Shown here piece after piece: positions 27,530 to 35,498 of a DNA stretch of 54,803 nucleotides. A model generated the notes under the pieces. It was given only the letters and a program-made list of their open reading frames with translations, had not been told where the DNA came from and did no database searches. Source of the stretch: Oscillospiraceae bacterium (GTDB taxonomy: Bacteria; Bacillota; Clostridia; Oscillospirales; CAG-272); NCBI GenBank assembly GCA_015063725.1, contig SVTP01000011.1, positions 1 to 54,803 on the forward strand, in the 5' to 3' direction. How positions within the stretch are numbered: position 1 is the stretch's first letter; every line of letters starts with the position of its first letter. Made by a program: the position numbers and the translations under genes.

Positions 27530-27559
27530 TTGACACATCGTGTCACCGTATGTTATAAT
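27530..27559 (+). promoter_or_regulatory. Promoter of the Glu-rich membrane protein gene
   Basis: TTGACA (27530-27535), 18 bases, TATAAT (27554-27559), overlapping the tail of the tRNA-Thr terminator. Confidence 0.85.
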
Positions 27560-27595
27560 ACATACAGAATTTACAAAAAAGGAAGGACTTGAACC

Positions 27596-28420
27596 GTGGA
27601 AGAAAAACAGTCGCAAGACCTTGAAAAAATTACCGAAGAAACCGAGAAGATTCCCGAAGCATTTGATGTAGCTTTGGAAGAAGCTGCTGCAGAAACGGCA
27701 GAGCCCGTTGAGGAACCGATCGAAGAAAATTCTATTGAAGAAAAATCCGTTGAAGAAAATCCCATAGAAGAAAATCCCATAGAAGAAGTATCTGCAGAAG
27801 AAATTGCAAAAGAGGATGCTGTAGCAGAAACAGTCTCTGAAGAAGAAACAGAAAAGCTGATTGCAAAAGAGCCCGCAGGGGACGTCGAAGCAAATGCTTT
27901 CCAAGAGGAGCCTGCACCCCAAAAGCAGGCAACCGCGGGCATCGTCCTCAAGCCGTGGCAGCTCGCCGTAGCCGCAGTTGTTGTGGTGGCACTGGTGGTT
28001 GGCGGCGTTGTTTTGGGCATTGTGCTTGGCAACAAAAACAACTCCAACTTCGATGACTCGCCCGTTGATTACGATTGGATCTTGGAGGAGGGCGGTCAAA
28101 CCCACGAGGACCAGATCATTCTGCCGGGCTACGTTGAATTGACCTTCCCCGCAGGTGAACAGGAAATCGAGATCGTTCTGCCCAATCCCAAAGGCAATCC
28201 TTGCTATTTCCGTTATACGTTGATAATGGAGAGTACGGGCGAGATCTTGTATCAGTCCCGTCTCATCCCACCCGGGCAGGCAGTGCTGCAGATCAAGCTC
28301 TCCCGTCCGCTTGAAAAGGGAGATTACTCTTTGCTGATCGGCGTTGACACCGTCTCTCTTGCCGATGGTCGCACCCCCATGAACGGCGGCGAGCAAAAGG
28401 TTTTGCTCAAGGTAAGATAA
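27596..28420 (+). CDS. Hypothetical single-pass membrane protein with Glu-rich cytoplasmic repeats
   Basis: A 274-residue protein not assigned to a family. Residues 1-115 are acidic with repeats of the IEEN/VEEN/IEE type. One membrane span follows (about 122-148, AVAAVVVVALVVGGVVLGIVLG), and then an extracellular beta-rich domain with VELTFPAGEQEIEIVLPNPKGNPCYFRYTLIM. The start is GTG at 27596 after GGAAGGA. The C-terminal part resembles small beta-sandwich ligand or envelope domains, but no catalytic residues stand out. Own promoter and terminator. Confidence 0.8.
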   Translation: MEEKQSQDLEKITEETEKIPEAFDVALEEAAAETAEPVEEPIEENSIEEKSVEENPIEENPIEEVSAEEIAKEDAVAETVSEEETEKLIAKEPAGDVEANAFQEEPAPQKQATAGIVLKPWQLAVAAVVVVALVVGGVVLGIVLGNKNNSNFDDSPVDYDWILEEGGQTHEDQIILPGYVELTFPAGEQEIEIVLPNPKGNPCYFRYTLIMESTGEILYQSRLIPPGQAVLQIKLSRPLEKGDYSLLIGVDTVSLADGRTPMNGGEQKVLLKVR

Positions 28421-28423
28421 AAT

Positions 28424-28471
28424 AAAAAAACACAAGATTTTTGCGGATTGCAATACGTCTTGTGTTTTTTT
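28424..28471 (+). terminator. Terminator of the Glu-rich membrane protein gene
   Basis: AAAAAAACACAAGA/TCTTGTGTTTTTTT stem with a 20-base loop. The rest of 28472-28563 is without a supported gene. Confidence 0.85.
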
Positions 28472-28563
28472 GTTGCACAGATATCATTTGAGAGCAAAGG
28501 CGAGACGTGTGTTCTCAATGACCGTCTGTTTCAATCTTCAAAATTTCGCCTTTGACTTCTTAT

Positions 28564-28623
28564 GTGCGAAAGTTTTTGGAAGGGGTGTGGGGAGACCTTT
28601 TTTCAAAAAGGGATCCCCACAAC
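28564..28623 (-). repeat. Stop-codon-proximal hairpin repeat, copy 2 (after yqeG)
   Basis: In the yqeG direction: TTGTGGGGATCCC, T-run, A-run, GGTCTCCCCACACCCCTTCCAAAAACTTTCGCAC split across the stem and tail. It starts about four bases past the stop codon. It is the most degenerate of the five copies. Confidence 0.7.
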
Positions 28624-28625
28624 AT

Positions 28626-29162
28626 TTACTTTTTGATCTTCCAAAACGCCATCCAGGGTTGGTAGCCGTTTTTGCGGGCGTATTTGCGAATGGCGGGGCG
28701 CTCGACAAGGCGCTTGAAGCGGAAAAAGAGATTGGTCTTATCTTTAATGGGCGGCACGATGATGGCGCAAAGCCCTATGTGCTTGCCTGCAAAGCAATCG
28801 GTGAGTATCTGGTCGCCAAGCATAGCGGTCTCGGTATGTGTTACACCCAATTCCTTCATAGCGCGCTCCAAGGTCTTGCGCCCAGGCTTGCCGCTGTCGG
28901 GGTAAGCGATAAGGCCCAGCGACTTGTTAAAACGCTCCACGCGCGGTGCGTGATTGTTGGAGACGAGTGCGGCTTTGATGCCGTTCTTTTCAAGCTCGGC
29001 AAACCACGCAAGAACACGCTCGTTTGGGTCAGGCTCTTCGTAAGGGGCAAGGGTGTTGTCAATATCAATGAGGAGTGCGCGCACACCGATGGATTGCAAA
29101 AATGCAGGCGTGACCGCATCAAAGGTGGCAAACATATAATCGGGGGTGAGATAATTCTTCAT
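28626..29162 (-). CDS. yqeG: YqeG-family HAD IIIA phosphatase
   Basis: A 178-residue HAD-superfamily protein of the YqeG type (TIGR01668), widespread in Bacillota. Motif I is IDIDNTLAPYEEP (Asp near 32 and 34), motif II ALVSNN (near 64), and motif III/IV MLGDQILTDCF (near 113). The family has putative phosphatase activity of unknown physiological substrate. In Bacillus it lies next to the ribosome-assembly GTPase gene yqeH; here it is alone. Promoter TTGTAT-17-TATACT is at 29191-29219 and GAAAGGAG lies before the ATG. Confidence 0.93.
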   Translation of the reverse strand: MKNYLTPDYMFATFDAVTPAFLQSIGVRALLIDIDNTLAPYEEPDPNERVLAWFAELEKNGIKAALVSNNHAPRVERFNKSLGLIAYPDSGKPGRKTLERAMKELGVTHTETAMLGDQILTDCFAGKHIGLCAIIVPPIKDKTNLFFRFKRLVERPAIRKYARKNGYQPWMAFWKIKK

Positions 29163-29190
29163 CGCGCTCTCCTTTCATTTCTTTTTTATC

Positions 29191-29219
29191 AGTATAACAT
29201 ACTTTTGGGGAAAATACAA
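29191..29219 (-). promoter_or_regulatory. yqeG promoter
   Basis: Minus-strand TTGTAT (29214-29219), 17 bases, TATACT (29191-29196). Confidence 0.75.
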
Positions 29220-29233
29220 GCCTTTAAAAAGGT

Positions 29234-29266
29234 AGCTGTTGCAGGAGGGTGAAGCCTGCAACAGCT
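29234..29266. terminator. Terminator between the lipoprotein gene and yqeG
   Basis: Twelve-pair stem AGCTGTTGCAGG/CCTGCAACAGCT. On the minus strand it is followed by ACCTTTTT, on the plus strand by TTTTTTATT. Confidence 0.85.
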
Positions 29267-29270
29267 TTTT

Positions 29271-29969
29271 TTATTCGACGCGCAACGCTTTCCAATAACA
29301 GCTTCCGTCGCTTCGTTTTACAAAAACGGCGGTGTAAACATCGGAGGTTTCTCCGTTCGCTGTTAAATTGAATTGCATGCGGTAGGTGTGTTCGGTTTCA
29401 TAAAGCTCAAGAATGTTTACCTCGGCAATACATTCACGAGCCTGCACGGGGGAGGTATAGTAGCCGACTTGGGAAAGGTAGGAAAAAGCATCTCCGTTCT
29501 TGTGGCTGACCGACGTTCCGCCAAAAAAGCGGAAAACGACGTTTTCAAAATCTTCTTTGGCAATCAGGGTAGCTGCCGAAAGATAGGGATAAACGCTTGC
29601 CACATTGTCAAGGGATGCACGGTTGCCCGTGTAGCGACTGTAATCGTCGCGCAGCATATCGTTCAGGATCTCGTCGCGGTAAAGGCGAACAGCCTCATTT
29701 GTACCCGAGAAGGGGGAGAGGTGGATGCTATCGCTGACGATGATGGTGACCATGTTGGAGAGGAGTGTTGCGGTGGTGCCGTCGTGCTGGAGCTGGCGCA
29801 GGGGAGCTTCTGCAAAGTAGTCGTTTACGTCAAGTCCAAGCAGACCGCGGATCCACAAAGCGTTGGGACCTGCCATACAGGAGACCAGCAGTGCACTGCA
29901 AAGAACCAACAAAAGGATAGCAAGACCTATGCGGCGCGTATTTTGTTTGTTATGAGATACGTATGGCAC
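29271..29969 (-). CDS. Hypothetical lipoprotein
   Basis: A 232-residue lipoprotein of unknown function. The start is taken as GTG at 29969, eight bases after AGGAGAG; earlier in-frame codons overlap the promoter. A basic N-terminus and hydrophobic segment end in LLVSC, the probable lipid Cys, near residue 31. The mature part is a mixed alpha/beta domain with a C-terminal segment (YRMQFNLTANGETSDVYTAVFV..CYWKALRVE) like a cystatin/NTF2-type beta-sheet. No catalytic motif seen. The promoter TTGACA-17-TAAAAT lies at 30004-30032. Confidence 0.8.
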   Translation of the reverse strand: MPYVSHNKQNTRRIGLAILLLVLCSALLVSCMAGPNALWIRGLLGLDVNDYFAEAPLRQLQHDGTTATLLSNMVTIIVSDSIHLSPFSGTNEAVRLYRDEILNDMLRDDYSRYTGNRASLDNVASVYPYLSAATLIAKEDFENVVFRFFGGTSVSHKNGDAFSYLSQVGYYTSPVQARECIAEVNILELYETEHTYRMQFNLTANGETSDVYTAVFVKRSDGSCYWKALRVE

Positions 29970-30003
29970 GGACTTCACTCTCCTTTCTTCTTTACCACCT
30001 TTT

Positions 30004-30032
30004 ATTTTACCAAAATCGCAATATTTTGTCAA
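30004..30032 (-). promoter_or_regulatory. Promoter of the hypothetical lipoprotein gene
   Basis: Minus-strand TTGACA (30027-30032), 17 bases, TAAAAT (30004-30009). Confidence 0.8.
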
Positions 30033-30173
30033 TAGATTTTTACGAAATTTTTACTATATTTAGTATATTTGCAAGCTTTTATTTCACAAGATATATGAAT
30101 TTGTCATAGGTTTCGGTCGGTTTTGTCGTATGCGACACAAACGGGTGACATTTTTTCTTTTTTTAGCAATCTA

Positions 30174-30668
30174 TTACGAATTGCAAACCGCCTCCAAGCG
30201 ATGGCACAAAAGGCGCTCGGTTGAGAGGAGCTTTGAAAAGACAGAGCGCACCACGCGGTCCTCGGTCCTGCCCATCAAGGTTTCAAAGCAGTCAATGTTG
30301 CGGCGGCGCTCCCAAAGGGCGGAGGCGGCGGGGGTGTCCTGACACCGCGAGGGGCAGGCGCTTCGTTTAAAATAGGGGTAGCGTGTTGTCTTTTGTCCGT
30401 CTGCAGCGGAGAGCGCAAGAAAAAGCTCCCCGAGAGTGCGGAGCTGCTCCAAATCGCGCTCGGCGATCTCTTCAAAAAGATCGGAGAGGGCGGTATCGCA
30501 GTCGCGACAGACAAGACTGCGATAGATGTTGTCGGAAATACTGAAAAAGGCATTGGCGCAGCAGGTATAAAGCGAGGCGGCAAGCCGCGCATCGCGGCAC
30601 ACGCAACCGCGAAGGGACGGGCGAAAAGGCGGATAGTGGACATATTCGTTTTTTTCAAAATCAGACAT
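30174..30668 (-). CDS. Degenerate ferritin-like protein, Cys-rich
   Basis: A 164-residue protein whose helix FEEIAERDLEQLRTLGELFLALS (65-87) matches the IAExExxHxxxLGELIxxLG helix of clostridial ferritin-like/manganese-catalase-like proteins, followed by an RYPYF segment as in those proteins. The metal-binding His of that helix is replaced (EQL), so a normal di-metal site is unlikely. Ten or so Cys residues are present, several paired (RGCVCRD, TCCAN, VCRDCD, ACPSRC), which is unusual for the family. Start at 30668 after AAGGGGG. Divergent from the endonuclease-IV-like gene. Could be a repurposed structural or spore-associated member. Confidence 0.6.
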   Translation of the reverse strand: MSDFEKNEYVHYPPFRPSLRGCVCRDARLAASLYTCCANAFFSISDNIYRSLVCRDCDTALSDLFEEIAERDLEQLRTLGELFLALSAADGQKTTRYPYFKRSACPSRCQDTPAASALWERRRNIDCFETLMGRTEDRVVRSVFSKLLSTERLLCHRLEAVCNS

Positions 30669-30759
30669 AAAATATTCCCCCTTGTAATCATTCTTTATCA
30701 GCCTATGCGAAAGAGAAAAAAGGAGTGCAGAATACCGAGCGATAAAGTGAGCGAAACAC

Positions 30760-30787
30760 TTGACAAATCCCCGTTTTTTGATATAAT
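30760..30787 (+). promoter_or_regulatory. Promoter of the endonuclease-IV-like gene
   Basis: TTGACA (30760-30765), 16 bases, TATAAT (30782-30787). Confidence 0.88.
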
Positions 30788-30830
30788 AAAAGGGAAAAAC
30801 TCTCCGCGCATTTGCGCAGAAAGGAAACAT

Positions 30831-31694
30831 ATGAAAAAAGCAACGTTTGGCCCCGGTGGAAACGGGGATTGGTTTTATTCCGAAGGAAAAAAGAGCACCC
30901 TGCAAGCACCCGGGTGGCTCAAAGAAAAAGGTCTTGATGCCTTTGAGTATGAGGCAGGTAACGGCATTGCCGGCAGCGAAGCAACCCTGCGCGCCATTGG
31001 CGAAAAAGCACGCGAGCATGGCATTTTGATGTCGCTCCACACGCCCTATTTTATCTCGCTCTCGGGTGTTGATCCCGAAAAGCGCCTCAAGAGTATCGAG
31101 TATATTCAAAAGTCGCTTTGGGCAGCAGAGCTTTTGGGTGCGGATACCATTGTTATTCATAGCGGTAGCGCCGCAAAGATCTCTCGCGAGGAAGCCATGA
31201 CGCTCTCTAAAGACACGCTCGAAAAGGTCGCCGAAGCCGTTGGCGAGACGTCCATCCGCCTTGGCATTGAGACCATGGGCAAGGTCAATCAACTTGGCAC
31301 GCTTGCCGAGGTCATTGAACAATGTAAAGTCGCGCCCATCTACGCACCTGTAGTCGATTTTGGCCACCTCAATGCGCGCAACATTGGTGGATTGTTCCCC
31401 GACGTGGATAGCTATCGCCGCGTGTTCGACGAGATCGGCACGACCTTGGGTGACAGCTTTGCGCGTGATCTGCATTGCCATTTTTCCAAGATCGAATATA
31501 CGGGGGCAGGGGAAAAGAAGCACCTGACCTTTGCCGACGAGAGCTTTGGACCCGCCTTTGAGCCGCTTGCCGAGGCGATCGTGCGTGAGGGCGTGGCACC
31601 GCGCATCATCTGCGAGTCCGCAGGCACGCAAGCCGAGGACGCGCTCTTTATGAAGGACGCCTACCTGCACGCACTTGGAATGAGTGGGAACTAA
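30831..31694 (+). CDS. Endonuclease-IV-like TIM-barrel protein (AP endonuclease family 2)
   Basis: A 287-residue TIM-barrel protein of the AP-endonuclease-2/xylose-isomerase-like group. Metal-site motifs in endonuclease IV order are seen: SLHTPYFISLSG, VIHSGS (His), LGIETMGK (Glu), VDFGHLNAR (Asp, His), DLHCHFSKIEYT (two His), IICESA (Glu). This fits a three-zinc apurinic-site endonuclease for base-excision repair, and the N-terminal GPGGN plus LHTPYF blocks resemble the Nfo-like branch. A sugar-isomerase role cannot be excluded. ATG at 30831 follows AAGGAAAC; own promoter and terminator. Confidence 0.85.
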   Translation: MKKATFGPGGNGDWFYSEGKKSTLQAPGWLKEKGLDAFEYEAGNGIAGSEATLRAIGEKAREHGILMSLHTPYFISLSGVDPEKRLKSIEYIQKSLWAAELLGADTIVIHSGSAAKISREEAMTLSKDTLEKVAEAVGETSIRLGIETMGKVNQLGTLAEVIEQCKVAPIYAPVVDFGHLNARNIGGLFPDVDSYRRVFDEIGTTLGDSFARDLHCHFSKIEYTGAGEKKHLTFADESFGPAFEPLAEAIVREGVAPRIICESAGTQAEDALFMKDAYLHALGMSGN

Positions 31695-31702
31695 AGGATA
31701 AC

Positions 31703-31739
31703 AAAAAAAGACGAACGTTTTATACGTTCGTCTTTTTTT
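31703..31739 (+). terminator. Terminator of the endonuclease-IV-like gene
   Basis: AAAAAAAGACGAACGT/ACGTTCGTCTTTTTTT stem with five-base loop. Confidence 0.93.
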
Positions 31740-31764
31740 GCGGACGACCGATGGTCGCCCCTAC
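31740..31764. repeat. Short palindromic repeat (GACGACC..GGTCGCC type)
   Basis: GCGGACGACCGATGGTCG followed by CCCCTAC forms a hairpin. It resembles a hairpin family I know to be scattered in Clostridia genomes; related GC-rich units occur at 39055-39205. 31765-31829 shows nothing. Confidence 0.5.
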
Positions 31765-31829
31765 TTTGCGTCTATTCAACTCTCTTAGTGAGCAGGGTCT
31801 TGGTGGCGCAAATCTATCTAGATGATTTT

Positions 31830-31893
31830 GTGAGAGAGTTTTTTGGAAGGGGTGCGGGGGAACCTTTTTTGCAAAAAAGGTTCCCCCGCAATC
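31830..31893 (-). repeat. Stop-codon-proximal hairpin repeat, copy 3 (after nfnB)
   Basis: The most regular copy. In gene sense: TTGCGGGGGAACC, TTTTTT-GC-AAAAAA, GGTTCCCCCGCACCCC, TTCCAAAAAACTCTC. Stem arms are about 16 bases with no mismatch. It begins about five bases past the nfnB stop. Confidence 0.8.
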
Positions 31894-31895
31894 AC

Positions 31896-33287
31896 TTATA
31901 AAATACTCAACTCACTATCAATTGCTTTTGCCGCGGTCTTACCTGCGCCCATGGCGAGGATGACGGTTGCGGCACCGGTAACGGCATCGCCGCCGGCATA
32001 AACACCGTCGAGAGAGGTCTTGCCGGTCTCTTCCACCACGACGATGCCGCCGCGGCGGTTGATCTCAAGTCCCGCGGTGGTGGACTTGATTAGCGGATTG
32101 GGAGATGTACCAATGGACATGATCACACAATCGCAATCAAGGATAAACTCCGAATTGGGAATTTCTACTGGGGAGCGTCTGCCCGAGGCGTCGGGCTCGC
32201 CAAGCTCCATATTGATGCAACGCATACCCGAAACAAAGCCGTTTTCATCCGATAGGATCTCGAGCGGATTGTTCAAAAGTCGGAACTGTACACCCTCTTC
32301 CATGGCGTGCTCGACCTCTTCCTTGCGAGCGGGAAGCTCCGCTAAGGAACGGCGGTAAACAATGGAGACTTCTTCGGCTCCAAGACGAAGAGCGCATCTT
32401 GCGGCGTCCATTGCCACGTTGCCGCCGCCAACCACTGCCACGCGGCGCGCACGCAGAATGGGAGTGGTGCTGTCGGGCAGATATGCCTTCATCAAATTGG
32501 TGCGCGTGAGGTATTCATTGGCGGAATACACGCCCTTGAGGTTCTCGCCCGGGATGCCCATAAAACGGGGAAGTCCCGCACCCGAACCGATGAATACGGC
32601 CTCAAAGCCTTCTTCGCGCATCAGTTCTTCAACTGTAACGGTCTTGCCGACAACAGTGTTCAAAACAAATTTGACACCAAGTGCTTCCAGTCCCGCAATC
32701 TCCTTTGCAACAATGGACTTGGGCAAACGGAATTCGGGGATCCCATAAACCAACACACCGCCGGCGGTGTGCAGAGCTTCAAAAACGGTGACGTCATATC
32801 CGCGCTTGGCAAGCTCTCCCGCGCAGGAAAGTCCTGCAGGGCCTGAACCGACAATTGCCACACGGTGTCCGTTTTTGGTAGGGATCTCGACGATGGCAGC
32901 ATCGTTTTGATTGTGCAGGTCGGCAACAAAGCGTTCCAATCTGCCAATGCCAACCGCCTCTCCTTTGATGCCGCGAATGCACTTGCCCTCGCATTGGTTC
33001 TCTTGCGGGCAAACGCGACCGCAAATGGCAGGGAGAGAGCTGGAATTGGTGACGATGCGGTAGGCTTCTTCAAACTCGCCAACCTTGATTTTTTGAATGA
33101 ATTTGGGAATATCAATACCAACGGGGCAGCCTGCCACGCAGGCAGGCGTTTTGCAGTTCAAGCAGCGATCGGCTTCCAGCACTGCCATCTCTGCGGTGTA
33201 GCCGAGCGCAACCTCGTCAAAGTTGTGCGCACGCACCGAGGGCTCTTGTGTGGGCATCGGTGTTTTTTTGGGGGACATATTTGCCAT
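31896..33287 (-). CDS. nfnB: NfnB-type NADPH/FAD subunit (GltD-like)
   Basis: A 463-residue flavoprotein of the glutamate-synthase small-subunit family. N-terminal iron-sulfur Cys motifs CLNCKTPACVAGCPVGIDIP and CGRVCPQENQCEGKC bind two [4Fe-4S] clusters. FAD loop VGSGPAGLSCA and NADPH loop VVGGGNVAMDAA follow. Because nfnA lies one base upstream, the pair is best read as the NADH-dependent reduced ferredoxin:NADP+ oxidoreductase, an electron-bifurcating transhydrogenase, rather than as part of glutamate synthase. ATG at 33287 has GGAGG nine bases upstream. Assigning NfnB over stand-alone GltA relies on this context. Confidence 0.9.
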   Translation of the reverse strand: MANMSPKKTPMPTQEPSVRAHNFDEVALGYTAEMAVLEADRCLNCKTPACVAGCPVGIDIPKFIQKIKVGEFEEAYRIVTNSSSLPAICGRVCPQENQCEGKCIRGIKGEAVGIGRLERFVADLHNQNDAAIVEIPTKNGHRVAIVGSGPAGLSCAGELAKRGYDVTVFEALHTAGGVLVYGIPEFRLPKSIVAKEIAGLEALGVKFVLNTVVGKTVTVEELMREEGFEAVFIGSGAGLPRFMGIPGENLKGVYSANEYLTRTNLMKAYLPDSTTPILRARRVAVVGGGNVAMDAARCALRLGAEEVSIVYRRSLAELPARKEEVEHAMEEGVQFRLLNNPLEILSDENGFVSGMRCINMELGEPDASGRRSPVEIPNSEFILDCDCVIMSIGTSPNPLIKSTTAGLEINRRGGIVVVEETGKTSLDGVYAGGDAVTGAATVILAMGAGKTAAKAIDSELSIL

Positions 33288-33288
33288 A

Positions 33289-34131
33289 TCACTCGACCTC
33301 CTTTCCAAAGAGGTTGCAGGTGTCCTCGTGCGCCCGTCTTTCGGTGGGGCGATACATCGAGGAGCGTGCAATGGCTTCGTCAAAATCGACGAGGTGACCG
33401 TCAAACTCGGGACCGTCCACGCAGGCAAATTTGACCTCGCCCCCCACAGTCAGGCGGCAGCCGCCGCACATGCCTGTGCCGTCGATCATAATGGGGTTCA
33501 TCGAAACAACGGTGGGGATGTTGTATTTTTTTGTCAACAGACTGACGAATTTCATCATCGGCAAGGGACCAATGGCAATCACTTCGTCATAGCTTTCGCC
33601 ACCCTCAATCAAGGTGCGCAGAGCATCGGTTACGAGACCTTTTTCTCCCCAAGAACCGTCATCCGAGACGGGAAGGAACTTTGCGGAATGTGCGCGGAAT
33701 TCTTCCTCTAAAATGACCAGTTCGCGGCTGCGGAAGCCCACAATGGCGTGCACCTCGGTGCCACGCTCAAATAGCGCTTTTGCAACGGGGTAGGCAATGG
33801 CGCATCCAACGCCGCCGCCAACAACGGCGACTTTTTTCAGTCCGTCAAGCTTTGTTGCGTTGCCAAGAGGGCCGACAAAATCCGAAAGGGAATCGCCCAC
33901 CATCAGGTGGTTGAGCCGCTCGGTGCCCGCGCCAACGACCTGAAAAATCACCGTTACGCTTCCCTCAGCGCGGTTATAATCGGCAACCGTCAGGGGGAGT
34001 CTTTCGCTGTCCTTGTGCGAGCGCAGAATGACGAATTGCCCCGGCGCGGCTTTTTTGGCTACGGCGGGGGCATATATTTTCATTTTTGTGACCTGCGTAT
34101 TCAGGCTTTGCTTTTCCAAAATGCGATACAT
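33289..34131 (-). CDS. nfnA: NfnA-type FAD/NAD-binding ferredoxin reductase subunit
   Basis: A 280-residue sulfide/dihydroorotate-dehydrogenase-like electron-transfer subunit. An FAD-binding barrel (PGQFVILRSHKDSERLPLTVAD), NAD-binding VVGGGVGCAIAYPVAK, and the C-terminal [2Fe-2S] motif GMCGGCRLTVGG..FACVDGPEFDG are in place. With nfnB it would couple NADH and reduced ferredoxin oxidation to NADPH formation. AAAGGA precedes the ATG. Upstream a TTGACA is present on this strand but I see no well-spaced -10. The genes are separated by one base and surely co-translated. Confidence 0.92.
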   Translation of the reverse strand: MYRILEKQSLNTQVTKMKIYAPAVAKKAAPGQFVILRSHKDSERLPLTVADYNRAEGSVTVIFQVVGAGTERLNHLMVGDSLSDFVGPLGNATKLDGLKKVAVVGGGVGCAIAYPVAKALFERGTEVHAIVGFRSRELVILEEEFRAHSAKFLPVSDDGSWGEKGLVTDALRTLIEGGESYDEVIAIGPLPMMKFVSLLTKKYNIPTVVSMNPIMIDGTGMCGGCRLTVGGEVKFACVDGPEFDGHLVDFDEAIARSSMYRPTERRAHEDTCNLFGKEVE

Positions 34132-34195
34132 GGGCGGTCCTTTCGCGCTTCCGTTTTGCTTCCAAAATGTTTTTTTGCGATGTCAAAAAAAGGAC

Positions 34196-34224
34196 TTGTC
34201 AAAACGGATAAAATGATGTATAAT
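34196..34224 (+). promoter_or_regulatory. Promoter of the 383-residue hypothetical gene
   Basis: TTGTCA (34196-34201), 17 bases, TATAAT (34219-34224). Confidence 0.75.
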
Positions 34225-34264
34225 GTAAGTAATACTTATTATACTACTTTGTTTTCAGATTTTC

Positions 34265-34286
34265 AAGAGGAGTTGCCTCTTTTTTG
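34265..34286 (+). promoter_or_regulatory. Terminator-like hairpin in a leader (possible attenuator)
   Basis: AAGAGG-AGTTG-CCTCTT followed by TTTTT sits between the promoter and the start codon at 34336. It looks like a short intrinsic terminator inside the leader. Confidence 0.4.
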
Positions 34287-34335
34287 TAAAAAAGAGTGCT
34301 CCAATTGCAGGAAAAAGAGAAAGGCGGCACAACGT

Positions 34336-35487
34336 ATGGAAACAGAATTTCAAAACGCGGTTGGAAAAGGTATAGGCGAGGTCATGCGCGATATGGCGGA
34401 TTTTCTTTCCACGACCTTTATTATCAACGAGGAAAGACAATTGGATCTTTGCACGCTGGTACCTGATTTGAATATGCACGAGCAGTTTTCCTTTGCGCTC
34501 CTTTCCGAGGCGCACACCCAAGGGTGGGACATTGAAACTGCCGAAAACTTCTACCGTCATGCCTGCGGCAAGGTCATTGATCCCGAAACTGTTTCGGCAA
34601 TGATCCTGGCGTTTCGCGACCGCACGAGCCGTGAATATCGCGCATACGCGCAAAAATACAGCAACCGCTTTACCGCGCTTGACGGCTCCTACTGGGCTAC
34701 CGTTCTCGCCCTCGGCATTGATGCGGGGCAAATTGGCGAGGTCATGCAGTATTTGCGCCTGTTTACGGTCTGCCTGATGGAATTTGCTTATATGGAAGAT
34801 CGCAATCCCGATGCCACCTACACGTGGTGCTATTATGATTCCTTCCGTCAAATGCTCGACGATCTGACCGCCGAGCCCGATCCCGAGCCGCTCCCCCTCA
34901 AGGTGCGCGCCCTTGGCGGCAGCGCAGGCAAGAGAGAGCAGGATACCTACTATCTTTCCCTCGGTGTAGACATTGAAAACCCCAACCTCGACCGTCTCGC
35001 GCGCGGTATTCAGTTGGATATTGTGCTTAAGGATAAGGACGGCAAGGTGATTACCACCATTGGCGACAAGCTTGAGTCTCTTGACCCGGGTGCTATTTAT
35101 CACTACGGTGTTACGCGCAAGATCCGCGGCAACGCGGTGGCAAGCTTTTCTGCAACGGCAAAGGCGGCAGCACACCTAAAGCTGCAAACGCCTATTATGA
35201 AGCATGTGGCGCTCTCCGAGCTCCGCCTGCGCAAGAATGGCGAGGGTATGCACTTTTCGGGCAACATGACGGGCAAATATGACGTTCCACTGCGCTCCAT
35301 GACCTTGCATTATCAGTTCCTCTCCGCACAAAACAAAATTCTTGGCGGCGGCAACGAGTGGGTTCTGGACGGACTCGAGCCCGGCAGCACGCGCCAGGTC
35401 AACTCCAAAATCGCACTCCCCATCGACGGGGCGGCAAAGGTGGTCTACTCCATCGATTTTGATGTAGTACAATTGTTAGAGGAATAA
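34336..35487 (+). CDS. Hypothetical protein, helical N-terminus and beta-rich C-terminus
   Basis: A 383-residue cytoplasmic protein that I do not recognise. Residues 1-190 look alpha-helical, including SYWATVLALGIDAGQIGEVMQYLRLFTVCLMEFAYMED. Residues 195-383 look like two beta-sandwich repeats (KVRALGGSAGKREQDTYYLSLGVDIENPN.. and MKHVALSELRLRKNGEGMHFSGNMTGKYDVPLRSMTLHYQFL), the second ending in SIDFDVVQLLEE. The start is placed at METEFQ because upstream in-frame ATGs lie in the -10 region; the ribosome site (AAAGGCGG) is weak. No signal peptide, no catalytic motif. Divergent from nfnA. Confidence 0.75.
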   Translation: METEFQNAVGKGIGEVMRDMADFLSTTFIINEERQLDLCTLVPDLNMHEQFSFALLSEAHTQGWDIETAENFYRHACGKVIDPETVSAMILAFRDRTSREYRAYAQKYSNRFTALDGSYWATVLALGIDAGQIGEVMQYLRLFTVCLMEFAYMEDRNPDATYTWCYYDSFRQMLDDLTAEPDPEPLPLKVRALGGSAGKREQDTYYLSLGVDIENPNLDRLARGIQLDIVLKDKDGKVITTIGDKLESLDPGAIYHYGVTRKIRGNAVASFSATAKAAAHLKLQTPIMKHVALSELRLRKNGEGMHFSGNMTGKYDVPLRSMTLHYQFLSAQNKILGGGNEWVLDGLEPGSTRQVNSKIALPIDGAAKVVYSIDFDVVQLLEE

Positions 35488-35498
35488 CGGTATTGCAT

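Noticed and set aside
30669-31670. N-terminal extension of the ferritin-like protein to 498 residues
   Set aside because: The extra part is antisense to the endonuclease-IV-like gene and includes its promoter. The ATG at 30668 has a good ribosome site.
31896-34131. Glutamate synthase small subunit as sole label for the GltD-like gene
   Set aside because: There is no large-subunit gene, and the adjacent NfnA-type gene makes an NfnAB transhydrogenase more likely.
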